Assembly (NCBI RefSeq): GCF_023053635.1
Contig: NC_086180.1
Coordinates: 31,858,947 to 31,922,946, forward strand
Direction of reading: 5' to 3'
Length of the DNA: 64,000 bases
Origin: Elgaria multicarinata webbii
Lineage: Eukaryota; Chordata; Lepidosauria; Squamata; Anguidae
The notes beneath the pieces are model-generated. The model saw nothing but the letters and a program-made list of their open reading frames with translations. It did not search any database and was not told where the DNA came from. The first letter of the stretch is position 1. Each line of letters starts with the position of its first letter. The position numbers and the translations under genes were made by a program. Of this stretch, positions 37,380-64,000 are shown one piece after another.

Positions 37380-37434
37380 CACTTAGGTGAAACAAGATCA
37401 CACCATTGGTTTGCACTTCCAAATTTTATACTAC
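37359..37434 (-). CDS. ZGRF1: ZGRF1 exon 2, start codon
   Basis: The ATG is at 37377-37379 and the first residues are MACQEFI, matching the conserved ZGRF1 start. The coding part is 37359-37379; the rest is 5' UTR. Acceptor TTTCAG at 37435-37440, donor GTGAGT. Confidence 0.88.
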
Positions 37435-37579
37435 CTGAAACAAAAATTCTGTTTAAGTCAATGTGTGGGATCCAAAGAGACATACACATCCTATTTTTAA
37501 AATAACTATATTTATACAATGTGCCTTCCTGAATTCCTAAACAGCAATCTGAACTCACTGAAGTTCAAAAACCAATATA

Positions 37580-37785
37580 CAGTACAATCCTATGCATTTG
37601 GGTCTCACTGAGCTCAATTTAATGGGACCCAATGTTTTGAAATCAATGGGTCCTATCCCAAGGCAAAGATATTTAAGATCGCAGCCAAGCAGTGCAATTC
37701 TACATGTCTCCTTAGAAGTCAATCTTATTATTTTCAATTAACCTTACGCCTCCGTTAAGTGTGCATAGGAATGCAGCCTTGGTGA
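37580..37785. repeat. short dispersed elements (GCAATCC family)
   Basis: ACAATCCTATGCATTTGGGT at the left and GTGCATAGGAATGCAGCC at the right, with TCAATGGG-like inner blocks: one or two decayed copies of the family seen at 16.5 and 31.9 kb. Confidence 0.5.
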
Positions 37786-38904
37786 TTAATCACAAGAGCA
37801 CTTCATTAGCAGTTCTGGCAACAAACCCTCAATTGTTTTTTAAAAGGACTTTTGAGTTTTGCTGATTTGAACAATTTTAAAACAAGTCAAGTTTTTCTTT
37901 CTTTCAGGATCTTCTATTTCATGCAACTACCACAAGGTGTCTCACTTACATTTCAAAATGTCTTTCTTTTAAAAACATTAATCTGCAAACTAATTGATTA
38001 GCTCATTAACTGCAATTCTAAAATTTAAATAATCACTTTTAATCTGAAATTTAACTTGGGGGGGGGGAGAAATGTTCAGTGCTGACGTTGCTGAGGTACA
38101 CAATCCATACATATGCTTTTATCAGGCAATGCTTTGTAAAGCTTTACCTTTCTCTCTGCCTAACAAGGATTATCAGCAGGAGGCAGGAAGAAGGTTCTGA
38201 ACCAGTATCCCTCGTCAAGAAAAAGGGAAGTGGGATAGTGCAACAAAGCCATGACCCCTGCTGAAATCAAAGTCACACACCTGAGATCCTCTATTACTTA
38301 TTTGTCTACATAATTCTGTTATAGACCACTTTAAAAGTATTTAACTAAACTACAGGGGGGAATTGTTGAAGAAAGCCATAGCCACAATAGTACAAGCTGG
38401 ATGTCAGAGCTAAGCATTTCCCCCCTCCCTCCTAAAGCTGTCAGGCAAATAAGTAAATATAATAAGACAGATTTAAGTTTTAGGTTGTAGTAAATTATGC
38501 TGTAACTTTTCTCTTCTTTCACTGCAACTTGCCAGACTGCCATTTATTGTAGGACTTTTTTCTGTTGTAGATGCATAAGATTGCACCCGAGACAAAAGTT
38601 GCTGAGACAGAAAAAAGTGCTACCTGCATAGGATTGCGCCCTAAGTGAAGCTTCACCCATCATGCTGCTTCCATCGGGTAAAATGTTTGCATATTAGTTA
38701 AAAGTATAGCATGATATGTTTAAAAGTTAGCAATCCTAGAAGATGTTGCCAAAATTACTACATTTTAAACTTGGCCTTCCTCTAAGGATATCATGACTGA
38801 ATATGATGTTACCCACCTTTTTATTTATTACAAGCACACCCCACCTTATCCTCACAATTCTTTGAAGTAACTTAAGCTGCAATATAAGAGACTATTTCTT
38901 GTTT

Positions 38905-39085
38905 ACTGTTACATTTATATCTCGCCTTTCCTCGAAGGAACTCAGATTGGCATACATGGTTGGTTCTCCACCCCACCTCACTTTCCCCCTTGTAGGTTAA
39001 GTAAGTAGGCTAAGAGACAGGGAATGGCCCAAGGTCACCAGGTGGAAGGACTTGAACGGGTCCGAATCCAACTCTCTTGCCACCG
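38905..39085 (-). repeat. tRNA-type SINE, decayed
   Basis: Plus strand shows ATCTCGCCTTTCCTCGAAGG, then CAAGGTCACC and a GACTTGAACGG B-box-like block, the reverse of a tRNA-derived squamate SINE. Confidence 0.5.
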
Positions 39086-39375
39086 AATGAGGGCAAAGGG
39101 AGACGGGGAAGCGATTGGCATCCAGAACCAAGTCTATCCCCCACCTCCAGACCAGTAAGAGTAGCCGAAGGTGTTTATATGTCGCAGCCGAGTGAGCCGC
39201 TTTCCCCATCTAGATTGACAAAAGGCGAATTCTCCCACCGCGCGAACCCGAAACCCCATTAAGGGAAAGCGTCTCCTTGACTCCTTCCTTCCTTCCTTCC
39301 CTCCCTCACAAGCGCTGACAGAAATCCCACACGGCTGCCGCGCACGCTTCAGCCATTGGCTCACACATCTCCTAC

Positions 39376-39560
39376 CTTCCAAACCTTCCCGCTCAACCCA
39401 GCTGGTGGTGACGTCCTCACTACACGACACGAGAAACACCATAGAGAACGAAAGCGACGCACCGTCGCAATCCCTCGCTTTCGGATTAGCGTCGAACGGC
39501 GCTTCCGCTCTAGCTTCCAGCGCAAAGTACGGGAGGCTTTAACCATAGACTTGGGGCGGA
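39376..39560 (-). other. ZGRF1: ZGRF1 presumed non-coding exon 1 (5' UTR)
   Basis: A strong donor, GAAG followed by GTAGGAG on the minus strand, lies at 39375/39376 in CpG-rich sequence, about 1.9 kb upstream of the exon with the start codon. That next exon opens with a good acceptor at 37435-37436, so an upstream non-coding exon is needed. The 5' edge is a guess from the extent of the CpG-rich block. Transcript data would fix it. Confidence 0.45.
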
Positions 39561-39984
39561 AAGAGCGGCCCACAGGGAAGCCTTATGAATGGCCCGAAAA
39601 GAGGAAATGCATCACTAAAAAGAAAAAAAAGGACACAAATTTGCATAAAATGTGAAAGTGCCAATTTATAAGTATAGTTGCAAATTTAGAAATTATTATA
39701 ATTTAAATAGAAATACTGTAAAGCTCATCACAATGCGGAAGACTGTGACCAGGTGACCTGTTTGCCTGCCTCTTCAGTCGACTGTTCAGGGCAACAATTC
39801 GTATTGTTCATACCACTCCCAGGACTTACAAGCTGAGAGTTGTGGGACTCTTTTCCCCCCTGTCTAAACATGTATAGGATTGTGTCCTACATCGGAATCG
39901 GGACTGGGCACCCTTCAAATAGAGGACGTTCCATTGGCTGAGCTTCAAATACAGGACTGTCTTCTTTAAACACCGGGAATAATC

Positions 39985-40135
39985 TATGAGAGACTCTGGT
40001 TGCAATCCTATTCGTATAGAACTCAGGAGGACTTAAACTATGCATAGGATTGCGCTGTCAGGCTGAGATCCTATGCACATTTCACTGGAGTATACTAAAC
40101 CTACCGAGAAGAGGAATTTGCATAGGATTTTGCTG
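39985..40135. repeat. short dispersed elements between the two promoters
   Basis: GTTGCAATCCTATTCGTATA, CATAGGATTGCGCTGT and a second GATCCTATGCACATTTCA unit: two adjoining copies of the GCAATCC family. Confidence 0.55.
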
Positions 40136-40599
40136 TGAGAGAACTCGTACGATGGTATAATTTTGTTTTAAGTCACATAACATTGTTGTTACATTTATAC
40201 CCCACATTTCTGGCATCGTGGAACTCAAGGGGGGCTACATGGGATTCTCAGGTTGCCGTTTTTACCACGGAGACGCTCAGGGATAAGAGGACAATCCCCG
40301 TCTGCGATCATAGAGAAACATGGCCAATGGCGGTTCCCCATTTTTGTTTTCACCGGATGTTTAGATTTGTGCGCGCGTGACCCTGTCCGGTCTATCCTTT
40401 TCTATCTCTATGACAACCGTAATGAGAAGCGGAGAATGACCCCCGTCGCGTCTGTATAAATGCGCGTGACTGGTGTTTGCGCCTGCGCGGAGACGAGCGC
40501 CGCTTGCCTTCCAAGCAACCAATAGGGCCGGGGAAGAGCGGGGTCTCCTGTATGTCGCGCGAGAATTTAATACTACAACGCGTGGAGGGAGGGAAGTCT

Positions 40600-40678
40600 G
40601 AAGGAGAGCGGCTCCCTCTTCGAGCCTTCTCTGCCTGCGGCGTCGCCTTGAATCTCTCACGCTGGCTCGTGGCATCAG
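40600..40678 (+). other. LARP7: LARP7 presumed non-coding exon 1 (5' UTR)
   Basis: A GGCATCAG donor followed by GTCAGC lies at 40678/40679, downstream of CCAAT- and TATA-like boxes. The first coding exon begins with an acceptor 7 kb away, so a non-coding first exon is needed. The 5' edge is approximate and another donor near 40881 is possible. Confidence 0.4.
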
Positions 40679-41004
40679 GTCAGCTCGGGAGCGGGTAGAA
40701 GTGAAAGTAGGGGGAGGGGCAGGGGTGTTGTTTAACCCTTTGCGCGTTCCCGAGACTCTCAGGCCTGTCGGCGCTGTGGCGTCCGCGCATGCGCTCGCCG
40801 GGCTAGGGACCGAGACCGTTCGAGCGAGAGCGGGAAAAGCGGGGGCGGGGGAGCGGGTCACGTCGCCGTTGCTCGGCTCAAAGTGAGGAACGCGGAGCTG
40901 TCAGCCACCGTGGCCGTTCAGGTGCTTGTTGGCTGAGGGGAACCTAGTTCCTACGCGCCCCCTCTGGCGCCAAGAGCGGTGCGGAGACTCGGAGTTGGAA
41001 ATAT

Positions 41005-41182
41005 TACCATTACATTTATACCCCGCCTTTACTCTACGCATGCATGGCTCTCCCCCACCCACATACCTTTATTTTATCCTCACAACAACCGGGCGAGGTA
41101 GGCTAGAGAGAATTTGCTGGCTGAAGTGGGATTCGAACCTGTCTCTCCCCAGGCCCAGTCGCACGCTAGACCATGCTGGCTC
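41005..41182 (-). repeat. tRNA-derived SINE
   Basis: Plus strand has TACCCCGCCTTTACTC, then ATCCTCACAACAACC, GGGATTCGAACCTGT (reverse of a B box) and a GACCATGCTGGCTC end. Similar copy at 63728-63886. Confidence 0.7.
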
Positions 41183-41189
41183 GGGGTAG

Positions 41190-41960
41190 CAGAAAGACAT
41201 AAGATCCGACCGAGGGTCCGTCTAGTCCAGCATTCTGTTCACCTAGTGACCACCCAGCTGATGGCCAGGGACCAACAGCAGGACATGTTCCAACACTGCC
41301 CTTCCACACAGGCTAGGGTGACCATATGAAAAAGAGGACAGGGCTCCTGTATCTTTAATAGTAATGTAGAAAAGGGAATTTCAGCAGGTTTCAATTGAAG
41401 AGGGTGAAATTCCCTCTTCATCACAACAGTTAAAGCTGCAGGAGTCCTGCCCTCTTTTGTATCTGGCCACTCTACTATAGCTAGTGTAGCTTTAACTGTT
41501 GTGATGAAGAGGGAATTTCACTCTCTTCAATTGACACCTGCTGAAATTCCCTTTTCCACTTTACTGTTAAAGATACAGGAGCCCTGTCCTCCTTTTCATA
41601 TGGTCACCCTAACCCAGGCCCCCCAGTAACTGACGCATATAGGCTCACTGCCTCTGAGGGCATAGCCGTCAGGGCTGGTAGTCTTTGATAGCCTTCTCCT
41701 CCAGAAATTTATGCAACCCCCTTTTAAAGCCATCCAAACTGTTGTAGCGAATTCCATGTACACTGTGTGATGAAGTACTTCCTTTTATTTGTCCTGAATC
41801 TCCCACCAATCAGCTTCATGGGGTGACCTTGGGTTCTAGTATTATGTAAGAAGATGGGGTGTATTATTCCTCTCCTGTGGTCACAAACAAGAACGTAAAG
41901 ATGCATATATAGCACAGTCCTAAGCAAGCCACTGTATTCAGATGGGTTTACTCTTGGGTA
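41190..41960. repeat. dispersed repeat split by a foldback MITE
   Basis: The left part has GGTCCGTCTAGTCCAGCATT and CTGATGGCCAGGGACC. After the MITE (41314-41611) come CTCACTGCCTCTGAGG, TTAAAGCCATCCAAACTG and GGTGACCTTGGGTTCTAG. The latter part recurs near 42495-42710. Family not named. Confidence 0.5.
41314..41611. mobile_element. foldback MITE of about 298 bp
   Basis: The ends TAGGGTGACCATATGAAAA and TTTTCATATGGTCACCCTA are perfect inverted copies, and most of the length pairs (GGGAATTTCAGCAGG with CCTGCTGAAATTCCC). It is inserted in another repeat. Non-coding. Confidence 0.85.
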
Positions 41961-43572
41961 AGTTTGTATAGGAGTTCCCTATTCAGTTATAAACATGGTA
42001 GTTCCTTTAACCTTTATTTTAACACTTTTTTTCTTAAAGCACACTGTGCCAGCATAATGTTAGTACTCCCAGTGTAGTGGATGTTACTACAGGATCTAAT
42101 TTGTTACTACAGTAATATGGCCTGCAGCATTCTACACTTAGAAGACTTCATAACATATCCCCTGCTCTTTTCAAATTATGATTTAGTTTTGTAAAAGCCT
42201 GGATAAAGCATAACCATAGGATCACATAAGAATGCACGGAGTTGCAGCTGCGGACCAGCACATTGTTTCCCATAGTGCCCAGCCCACAGAGCAGGTCTTG
42301 GAAGCGGTAGCTTTCCTCTGTTTTCCTTCCCCCACTGCTGCTAGTTTCAGAGGTATGCTGCAACTTAACCTGGAGGTTCCATTTAGCTTACTCAGCTAAT
42401 AACTTACGCAGCTATTCCATTTAGCTTATGCAGCTAATTATTGTAGATGATAAAACTAACTATTCTCAAAAAACATCTGAGGTAATGTCCATCTATTGAA
42501 GCAGCAAATTCCATATTTTAATTATGTATTGTGTGAAAAAGTGCTTTCTCATCTAGCCTGTTTCTTCTGCCAAATAATTTCATTGGGTGGTTGAGTTCTA
42601 GTATTACGGGGGAGATAGAGAAAAACACTATTCATTCTCTCAGCGCTGTGCATATTTTTATACTCTTACCATGTCTACCTTTTAGTTTTCTCTCTCATAA
42701 AAATTAAAGAAGCACAAATGAGGAGCATGGCTGGCCCAACATTTTTGCTTTCCCAAGCAAACTATTTTTTCCCTCTTCTGTGAATTAAGGGTGCAAACCT
42801 ATGCATGTTTTGGACATGCTGTCTGAGGGATGCTGGGAGTTGAAGGACTTTTTTCTGTTTAAACCTAGAGACATAGGATTCCTCCCTAAATGAGCAAACA
42901 TTAACATAATCAATATTGTCCTACATTCATTTTCTGATGTCTGTTTCTTAACATTCTCCCTTTTTACAAATGTGGCCTGCAAGAAAGAATAATCAGAAAT
43001 GTTAAGGAGTAGAGCACCTCCCTTATCTTTTTATTATTATTTTCAAGGAAAGATTTCAGTGTTTTTTTTAATAAGTAAGGAACATGCTGGTGGCATATTA
43101 AAATAGACTTTACCCCAGGGATGCAGAACCTCAGGCCTGGAGAACAAATCTGGTTCTCCTTTGATTCAAATCTGGTTTTTAAGAGTTCCCCCAAATGGCT
43201 GCGCTCCCTTCCCCTTAGCCACTGATGGTTTGGTAGTTACTTGGCTTTTGTGCAGGTTTTTCCCCATTGTAAAAGGATGAAATGCTTCTCCTGAAGCTTA
43301 CCTACTGACAGTAAGTTATTTAAACTAAAATATGCTTGCATTTTTAATATTTTGATCCTGCTTCTTTTGCCTTTGGCCCCACCTGCCACTAGAATGCAGC
43401 TCCTGATTTTTTCTCACAAATAGAATTCAACTCTCACACTGAAAGAGGTTCAGGACCCGTGCTCTAGATAGTAGAGAAAGTGGGTAAATAGACATGTTTA
43501 TTCCTTTCTCATAATATGAAAACCTGGGGGTTATCCAATGAAGATGAGTGATAAAAGTTTCAGGACAAACAA

Positions 43573-43757
43573 AATGAACATAGCCTTATACTGAATCAGA
43601 CAGTTGGTCCATCTAACCTAATGTTCACACTGACTGGCAGCAGGTGTCTAGGGTTTCAGGCAAGGTTCTTTTGTAGGTCTATCTAAGGATGCTAGGGACT
43701 GAAGCTGTGATGTTCAGCATGTAGTGCATCTGTGCTATCACTGAACTACAGCCCCTC
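43573..43757 (+). repeat. tRNA-like SINE
   Basis: AACATAGCCTTATACTGAAT, then GGTCCATCTAACC, GACTGGCAGCAG and CACTGAACTACAG: the same unit as at 28793 and 45258. Confidence 0.75.
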
Positions 43758-44694
43758 ATATAGAAGGAAATACTTCTATATACGGTGCATACTTAATTGG
43801 TTGCTACGGTATGTGATAATGGCCACAACTCAGAACATTTTTCAAGGAGCTTAGACAAATTCATGAAAAATAAGGCAATCAATGGTTACTAGTCATTATA
43901 GTTAAATGCTACCCTCAGGATAAGAGGCAACTTGTCTCTGAATACCAATTGCTTAGAAATAACAACCAGTGAAGATTATTGCCCTCATGTCTTGCTTGTG
44001 GTCTTCCCATAGGCATTTAATTAGCCATAGTGGGAAACATAGGTCATTAGTCTTATGCAGCACTAGGGTTCTCCTTATGTTCTAATCCAGCTGGTTAACT
44101 GCTACACCCGCTTGTTGTTTTTTGACTTGATGCTGATCACATTTGGGAAGGTTTGAGCAATGTTGTGTCTCCCTTTCTCAAAGAAGCCCTTTCTCATTGT
44201 ATTAGCCTATTGTGTGAGGTTGAAAGAGTGGTTGTCAAGTGAAGTTTTTAACCAAGCAGGGATTTAAACTTGTGTCCAAGTGTGACACAATAGGTTCTGC
44301 CTCATGTAGGTTATCTGTAACAACAACAAAAAGAATTATTTCTTGATGGTCATGAAGGTTATATTTGCCATTAATATGAAAGTGAAATATGGTTAGGTGG
44401 TATTCAAGCACAAGCAAAACCATCGGGTGTAGGAGAAGGAGCTCAGAGATCAGAATTATCACTATAAATCCTGTTTGGGTTGAAATATGTGTTGGAGAGG
44501 AGTCATGTTGAAAGAAAATACATAAGAAACAGTTTGACATTTGTCAGGGCAAGAGGCTAGTAGTTCGAAGGCTAAACTGTGCAAATTTCACTGGTCTGAG
44601 AGGCAGGACACCAACAATAAGGCTGCCACCTGTTTTTTCTAGCCCTGCTCCACTGTTTGTAACAGCAGCCTGATACTCGCAATTTAAGTAAGTG

Positions 44695-44790
44695 ATATTA
44701 TTTTATTGATTACATTTCTATAATTCCCAATAGCTGAAGCTCACTGGGCAGTTCACAAAAATTAAAACCATAAAATACAATATAAAGCAT
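44695..44790 (-). repeat. LINE 3' end
   Basis: CCCAATAGCTGAAGCTC, CTGGGCAGTTCACAAAAATT: a decayed copy of the 12.8-kb family. Confidence 0.65.
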
Positions 44791-45257
44791 TATTCCAAGT
44801 ATAGAGATAGAAGTGACAGGAAAAGTTTCACATACTTTATTTCAGGCAGCTGTTAAGTATGTAAGAGGGCCCATAAGGGTTCTCAAAATTGTTAAGTTAA
44901 AGGCTTGGTGTAACATATATGTTGGAAATGGAGGCAGAGAAGGACTGCAAACACCATAAAATGGCCAGTTTTTAACTCCCACCTGAATAACTGCTTTAAT
45001 GATCCTCTTAAAAGCTGAATTGTTGTAGGGTGGCCTTTGGCCTTAATTACTTGTGGAACAATAGAGAGCCTTGCTAGATCAGACCAATGTCTGATAGTTA
45101 AGCTTTTATTTTTTTTTCTCAGCAATTGCAAGCCAGATGTCTTTAGAATCTCACAAACAGGGCCTCATAGTAATTGCTATCTCCTGGCCTTTGTCCCAGG
45201 CATCTTATTCCCAAAGTTATACTGTGTCTGAATACAAAAGTTCCATCCTGCTAATAG

Positions 45258-45418
45258 GAACATAAGAAGCTGCCTTATACAGAGTCAGACCATGGGTCCA
45301 TCTAGCCTAGTATTGTCAACACCAGCTGGCAGCAGCTCTCCAGAGTTTCAGGTAGGATTCTTTCCTGAAGATGCCAGGGATTGAACGTAGGACATTCTGC
45401 ACGCAAAGCATGTGTTAA
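45258..45418 (+). repeat. tRNA-like SINE, best-preserved copy
   Basis: GGAACATAAGAAGCTGCCTT, GGGTCCATCTAGCC, then GGGATTGAACGTAGGAC and ACGCAAAGCATGTG. Confidence 0.8.
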
Positions 45419-45489
45419 CCTCCACAGGCAGCCTCAGCGCCTCCACAGGCAGGGGCTGTTAATAGCCATTAATAGATTAATCCTTCATG

Positions 45490-45752
45490 TTTTGGCTAAT
45501 CCTTTTTCTAACAGTTTCATAATTGTACAGAAATACAATTATGAAACTTTATACTGTTAGTTTTACCCTACCCTGTGCCTGCTTACCCTACCCTGTGTCT
45601 GTTTGCATTCTCTTCCCCTCCTTATTGTTTTACTATGATTTTATTAGATTGTAGCCTATGCGGCAGAGTCTTGCTATTTACTGTTTTACTCTGTACAGCA
45701 CCATGTACATTGATGGTGCTATATAAATAAATAATAATAATAATAATAAATA
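45490..45752 (+). repeat. LINE 3' end with AAT tail
   Basis: CAGCACCATGTACATTGATG, then GTGCTATATAAATAAATAA and ATAATAATAA: a CR1/L2-type 3' UTR and tail. Its left part overlaps the hairpin at 45513-45548. Confidence 0.65.
45513..45548. repeat. perfect short hairpin
   Basis: AGTTTCATAATTGTA pairs perfectly with TACAATTATGAAACT around a 6-base loop. Outside, CTAACAG at 45508 and CTGTTAG at 45554 form a second inverted pair. Confidence 0.9.
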
Positions 45753-47652
45753 GCTTCCTGGTATTGCAGTCACACATTGCTGCAGGAAACAGTTATATGG
45801 GATAATAACATGAACCCTTCCCATGCAGGTGTTGCCTAGCTTGGTGTTTATATTTATTATGGCTCCTACACTTCTGTGGGTAAGTGTGAGTTAACCTTAA
45901 ATGTAGTGGCCATAAACCTTATATTTTGATTGTGAATTCTTTGGTGAACTGCAGTGTTGACATTTTGGTAAATCAAAGATCTTAGTGGGAGAGTTGCACC
46001 TATGTTGCACTTCTGTCCTATTGGAGAGAACATGATCTCATTTATCCTTGGAAACTATAATTGGTAACACATTGACCTTAATCATCTTGATCAGTTCACA
46101 GCAGGAGGGATACCTGATTTGCAGGACAAGTTTCACCTCATTTCAGTTTTCATGTGCTGCTTTTGCATAATTCTACTCTGAGGTCTCACATCATGGTATA
46201 TTACATTGTCATATCTCACAAAGAAATTTAGAGGATTTAGCACACTTCTCATTCCAATGATACAACATATGACATCACTTTTTGATAGGACAAAAATCAT
46301 TTTGATGGTTCATTCGGAACTTAAGACAGTACCCAATGCTGCTGCTGTGTTTCCTCTCATTCTGTTGTACCAGCAGTACCCACTGCTAGTACAGCTGCAG
46401 TTTGCCCTGCATGGTGTATGCCCAGCAATACTAGTTTCTAGACAGGCCAGCTGAACTCTGATGTGCTCCATTCCTGAAATGAGCATTTCCACTTGTGTCT
46501 GCTTGCTTTAAGAACTGCTAGTTCCCTGTTGTGCTACCAGTGTGTCCTACTCGCAGCACAGGATATGTCATTGATGCCCTATGTTGTTGAATTCAATGAG
46601 AATTCCAGGGAAGTTGTTGGGGATTGCAGCATGAATGTGTGTGTTTCTTTAAATAGTTCAGAAGCATATTTTAATGATAAATAATCACTGTGTTAATTAA
46701 ACACTTGTACTTTATTTCAAATGTTTGAAGTTCAGATTTTCTCAAAAAATGGGGTAAGCTTATATTGACTTTTATGGAAGACATCAATAAGAGTAGTAGA
46801 CTAAATTTAAGTCCGAGTTGGAAGCTTAATTTATACACAATTGGAAAAATAAATTGCAATTGCAGTGACAGCCTGTCCAGTGTAGATTGGCAACTTATTA
46901 TTGAGGCCTTTCAGGCTACTGTGCTTTTAATTAAACGTTTCCTATGAAATGAATTATAGTCCATAAAGCTTATACCAGAATAAATGTTAGTCTTTAAAAT
47001 ACCACAAGACCCTTCTGTTTTGCTGCAACACAGATACCCTCTGGGAATTGCTACTTTTATTGTTTGCTATTGAGTGTAGCAGTGAGGAGACAAATAGTCT
47101 GATAATTTCCCTTTGAATATCCTCTTAGTTGCCCTTTAAGGACAGTTCCTGTTGTGGAGAGGAAGACTTTAATTTCTGGTTTCCTTGTCTTTTTTCCTTC
47201 CATGCAGTGCTTTAAAATAAAAAAATGAAAGGAAACTAAAGTTGGAATGGACCTTTTCTGAATAGAACTACCTGAGTAAATAATAGACAAAGCTTTGTAT
47301 TAAGGGCTGTGTGGAATCACAATTTTAATTTTGCTTCTTGATTATTGAGAAAAGCAGTGCCTCAGTAGTGTTAAAGGACTGTAATATGGAAGCAACCTAT
47401 ACTATTGTGCTGTTGAAATTTGAAAATAAAGTTGTGCTTTGTTTTCTGTTATAAAAATTAAGTACTTAGAAGCTTTAAGAATTATTGGGTGAAAAGTGGC
47501 CATACAATATCCTTTTGCTTCAGTAAAAAAAGGAAATGTATTTACTTATTTCATATGTAACAGTGCAGTAGAAATCTTGATATCATGCAAATTCTTAGGA
47601 TCATTGGATGCTCCTAAGAATAAAATAAGCGTCATGTGATGTTAACTTTCAG

Positions 47653-63224
<15,572 letters not shown>

Positions 63225-63727
63225 GTACCTCTGTAACCTCAGGGTTACCTTTTCTTGAAAATCTTTTGACTTGTTGAATGCATCTTCTATATGCAGTTCT
63301 GTTTGTCAACTAGATGTGCACATGCCTTGAAGAATATGTGTTAATGAATGGTTTATAAAAGGATCTCCTGAGGAATGTAGTTCAAAGCAAAAAAGAAAAA
63401 AATCAAATTTGCATACCGGAAAGAGCTCATCTATACAAGTCACTTTATTTTTTGTAATGGCATATTTCCCCATCCACTTCCAGAAGTGAATAGTTTTCCC
63501 TTCTTCAATGACTCTGCCATTAAAGTGCCTTAACTGTGATTGTTAAAGCCATGAAAAAAGTGTTTATTACATTTCTTTTTATTAAGTACCATATGACAAA
63601 CAATATTTACAATAAAATAGGTTAAATATTCAAAGTGTAAATAATCTTCCTGATCTAGAGTGCTCAATGTATTCTAATGGTAGCTAAAACTCTTGTGCAC
63701 CATGGTTACCTTGTTACCTTTTTTTCT

Positions 63728-63886
63728 CAGGCGGTGTACATAATCCTCCACCTCTCCATTTTATCCTCACAACAACAACCCTGTGAGGTAGATCTGGCTG
63801 AGAGTATGTGGCATGGCTGAGTGATGACTAGAACCCAGATCTCCTGACTCTCAGTCCAACACTTTAGCCACTACACTGGCTCTTGT
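63728..63886 (-). repeat. tRNA-derived SINE
   Basis: Plus strand: GGCGGTGTACATAATCCTCC, ATCCTCACAACAACAACC, then AGAACCCAGATCTCCTGAC and CTTTAGCCACTACACTGGCT, the reverse of the tRNA-like head. Confidence 0.8.
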
Positions 63887-64000
63887 GATGGTATTCCAGA
63901 AAAGGCTGTTAATAATGTAAAAATTAACTTACTTCTCCATTCCTTATGCATGTTACAATACAATACAATACAAGAGGACATGTTCAGCAGATTCTATTGC

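Larger units (their letters stand above)
39086..40990. promoter_or_regulatory. CpG-rich divergent promoter region of ZGRF1 and LARP7
   Basis: CpG-dense blocks at about 39.08-39.58 and 40.25-40.99 kb surround the two gene starts. On the ZGRF1 side a CCAAT box (minus strand) lies near 39352-39356 and a TGACGTC CRE-like site near 39406. On the LARP7 side there is a TATAAA near 40454, GCGCCTGCGC (NRF1-like) near 40480 and CCAAT near 40518. Transposon debris sits between. Start sites are inferred, not observed. Confidence 0.6.
40679..47652. other. LARP7 intron 1
   Basis: About 7 kb with SINEs at 43573-43757 and 45258-45418, LINE ends at 44695-44790 and 45490-45752, a repeated block near 42.5-42.7 kb, repeat-like DNA at 43.1-43.45 kb and a MITE-like stretch at 46.34-46.57 kb. 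No exon was recognised in it. Confidence 0.6.

Noticed and set aside
39356-39655. 99-codon plus-strand frame with basic residues
   Set aside because: Antisense to the ZGRF1 first exon in CpG-rich DNA; no domain and no matching frame elsewhere.
40361-40861. 166-codon minus-strand open frame in the promoter region
   Set aside because: Proline-, arginine- and alanine-rich translation typical of CpG-island sequence read in a chance frame; it covers the presumed LARP7 promoter and first exon.

Overview
The window is vertebrate nuclear DNA, most likely from a squamate reptile (lizard or snake). Its two genes have many short exons split by GT-AG introns. The introns carry CR1/L2-type and L1-type LINE pieces, tRNA-type SINEs and many short foldback (MITE-like) elements of kinds I associate with squamates. 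The clade call comes from recalled repeat families and is an inference; the gene calls rest on the translations.

Layout: (1) 1-1.9 kb is intergenic, with no gene seen. (2) 2.0-39.5 kb, minus strand, is ZGRF1, a GRF-zinc-finger SF1 helicase used in recombinational DNA repair. I place 26 coding exons and one likely non-coding first exon. All junction phases agree, and the coding length is 6117 nt, or 2038 residues plus stop. (3) 39.1-41.0 kb is a CpG-rich divergent promoter region; the two presumed start sites lie about 1 kb apart with transposon debris between them. (4) 40.5 kb to the right edge, plus strand, is LARP7, the 7SK snRNP protein. One presumed non-coding exon and nine coding exons are present (483 residues: La motif, RRM1, lysine-rich linker and the start of the C-terminal xRRM). 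The last exons lie beyond the window. (5) On the minus strand inside the LARP7 intron at 56.5-61.3 kb is the miR-302/367 microRNA cluster: hairpins like miR-302b, miR-302c, miR-302a and miR-367. Upstream of it are a TATA-like box, a perfect octamer and SOX-type sites.

The gene order ZGRF1-LARP7 with miR-302/367 antisense in a LARP7 intron matches the mammalian arrangement as I know it. I found no wholly new system. The best leads are in the microRNA cluster: the miR-302c-like hairpin has a changed seed, no miR-302d-like hairpin is visible, and transposons have stretched the cluster to about 2 kb. Several perfect or nested hairpin elements also deserve a look. No retroviral or other virus-derived element was recognised.
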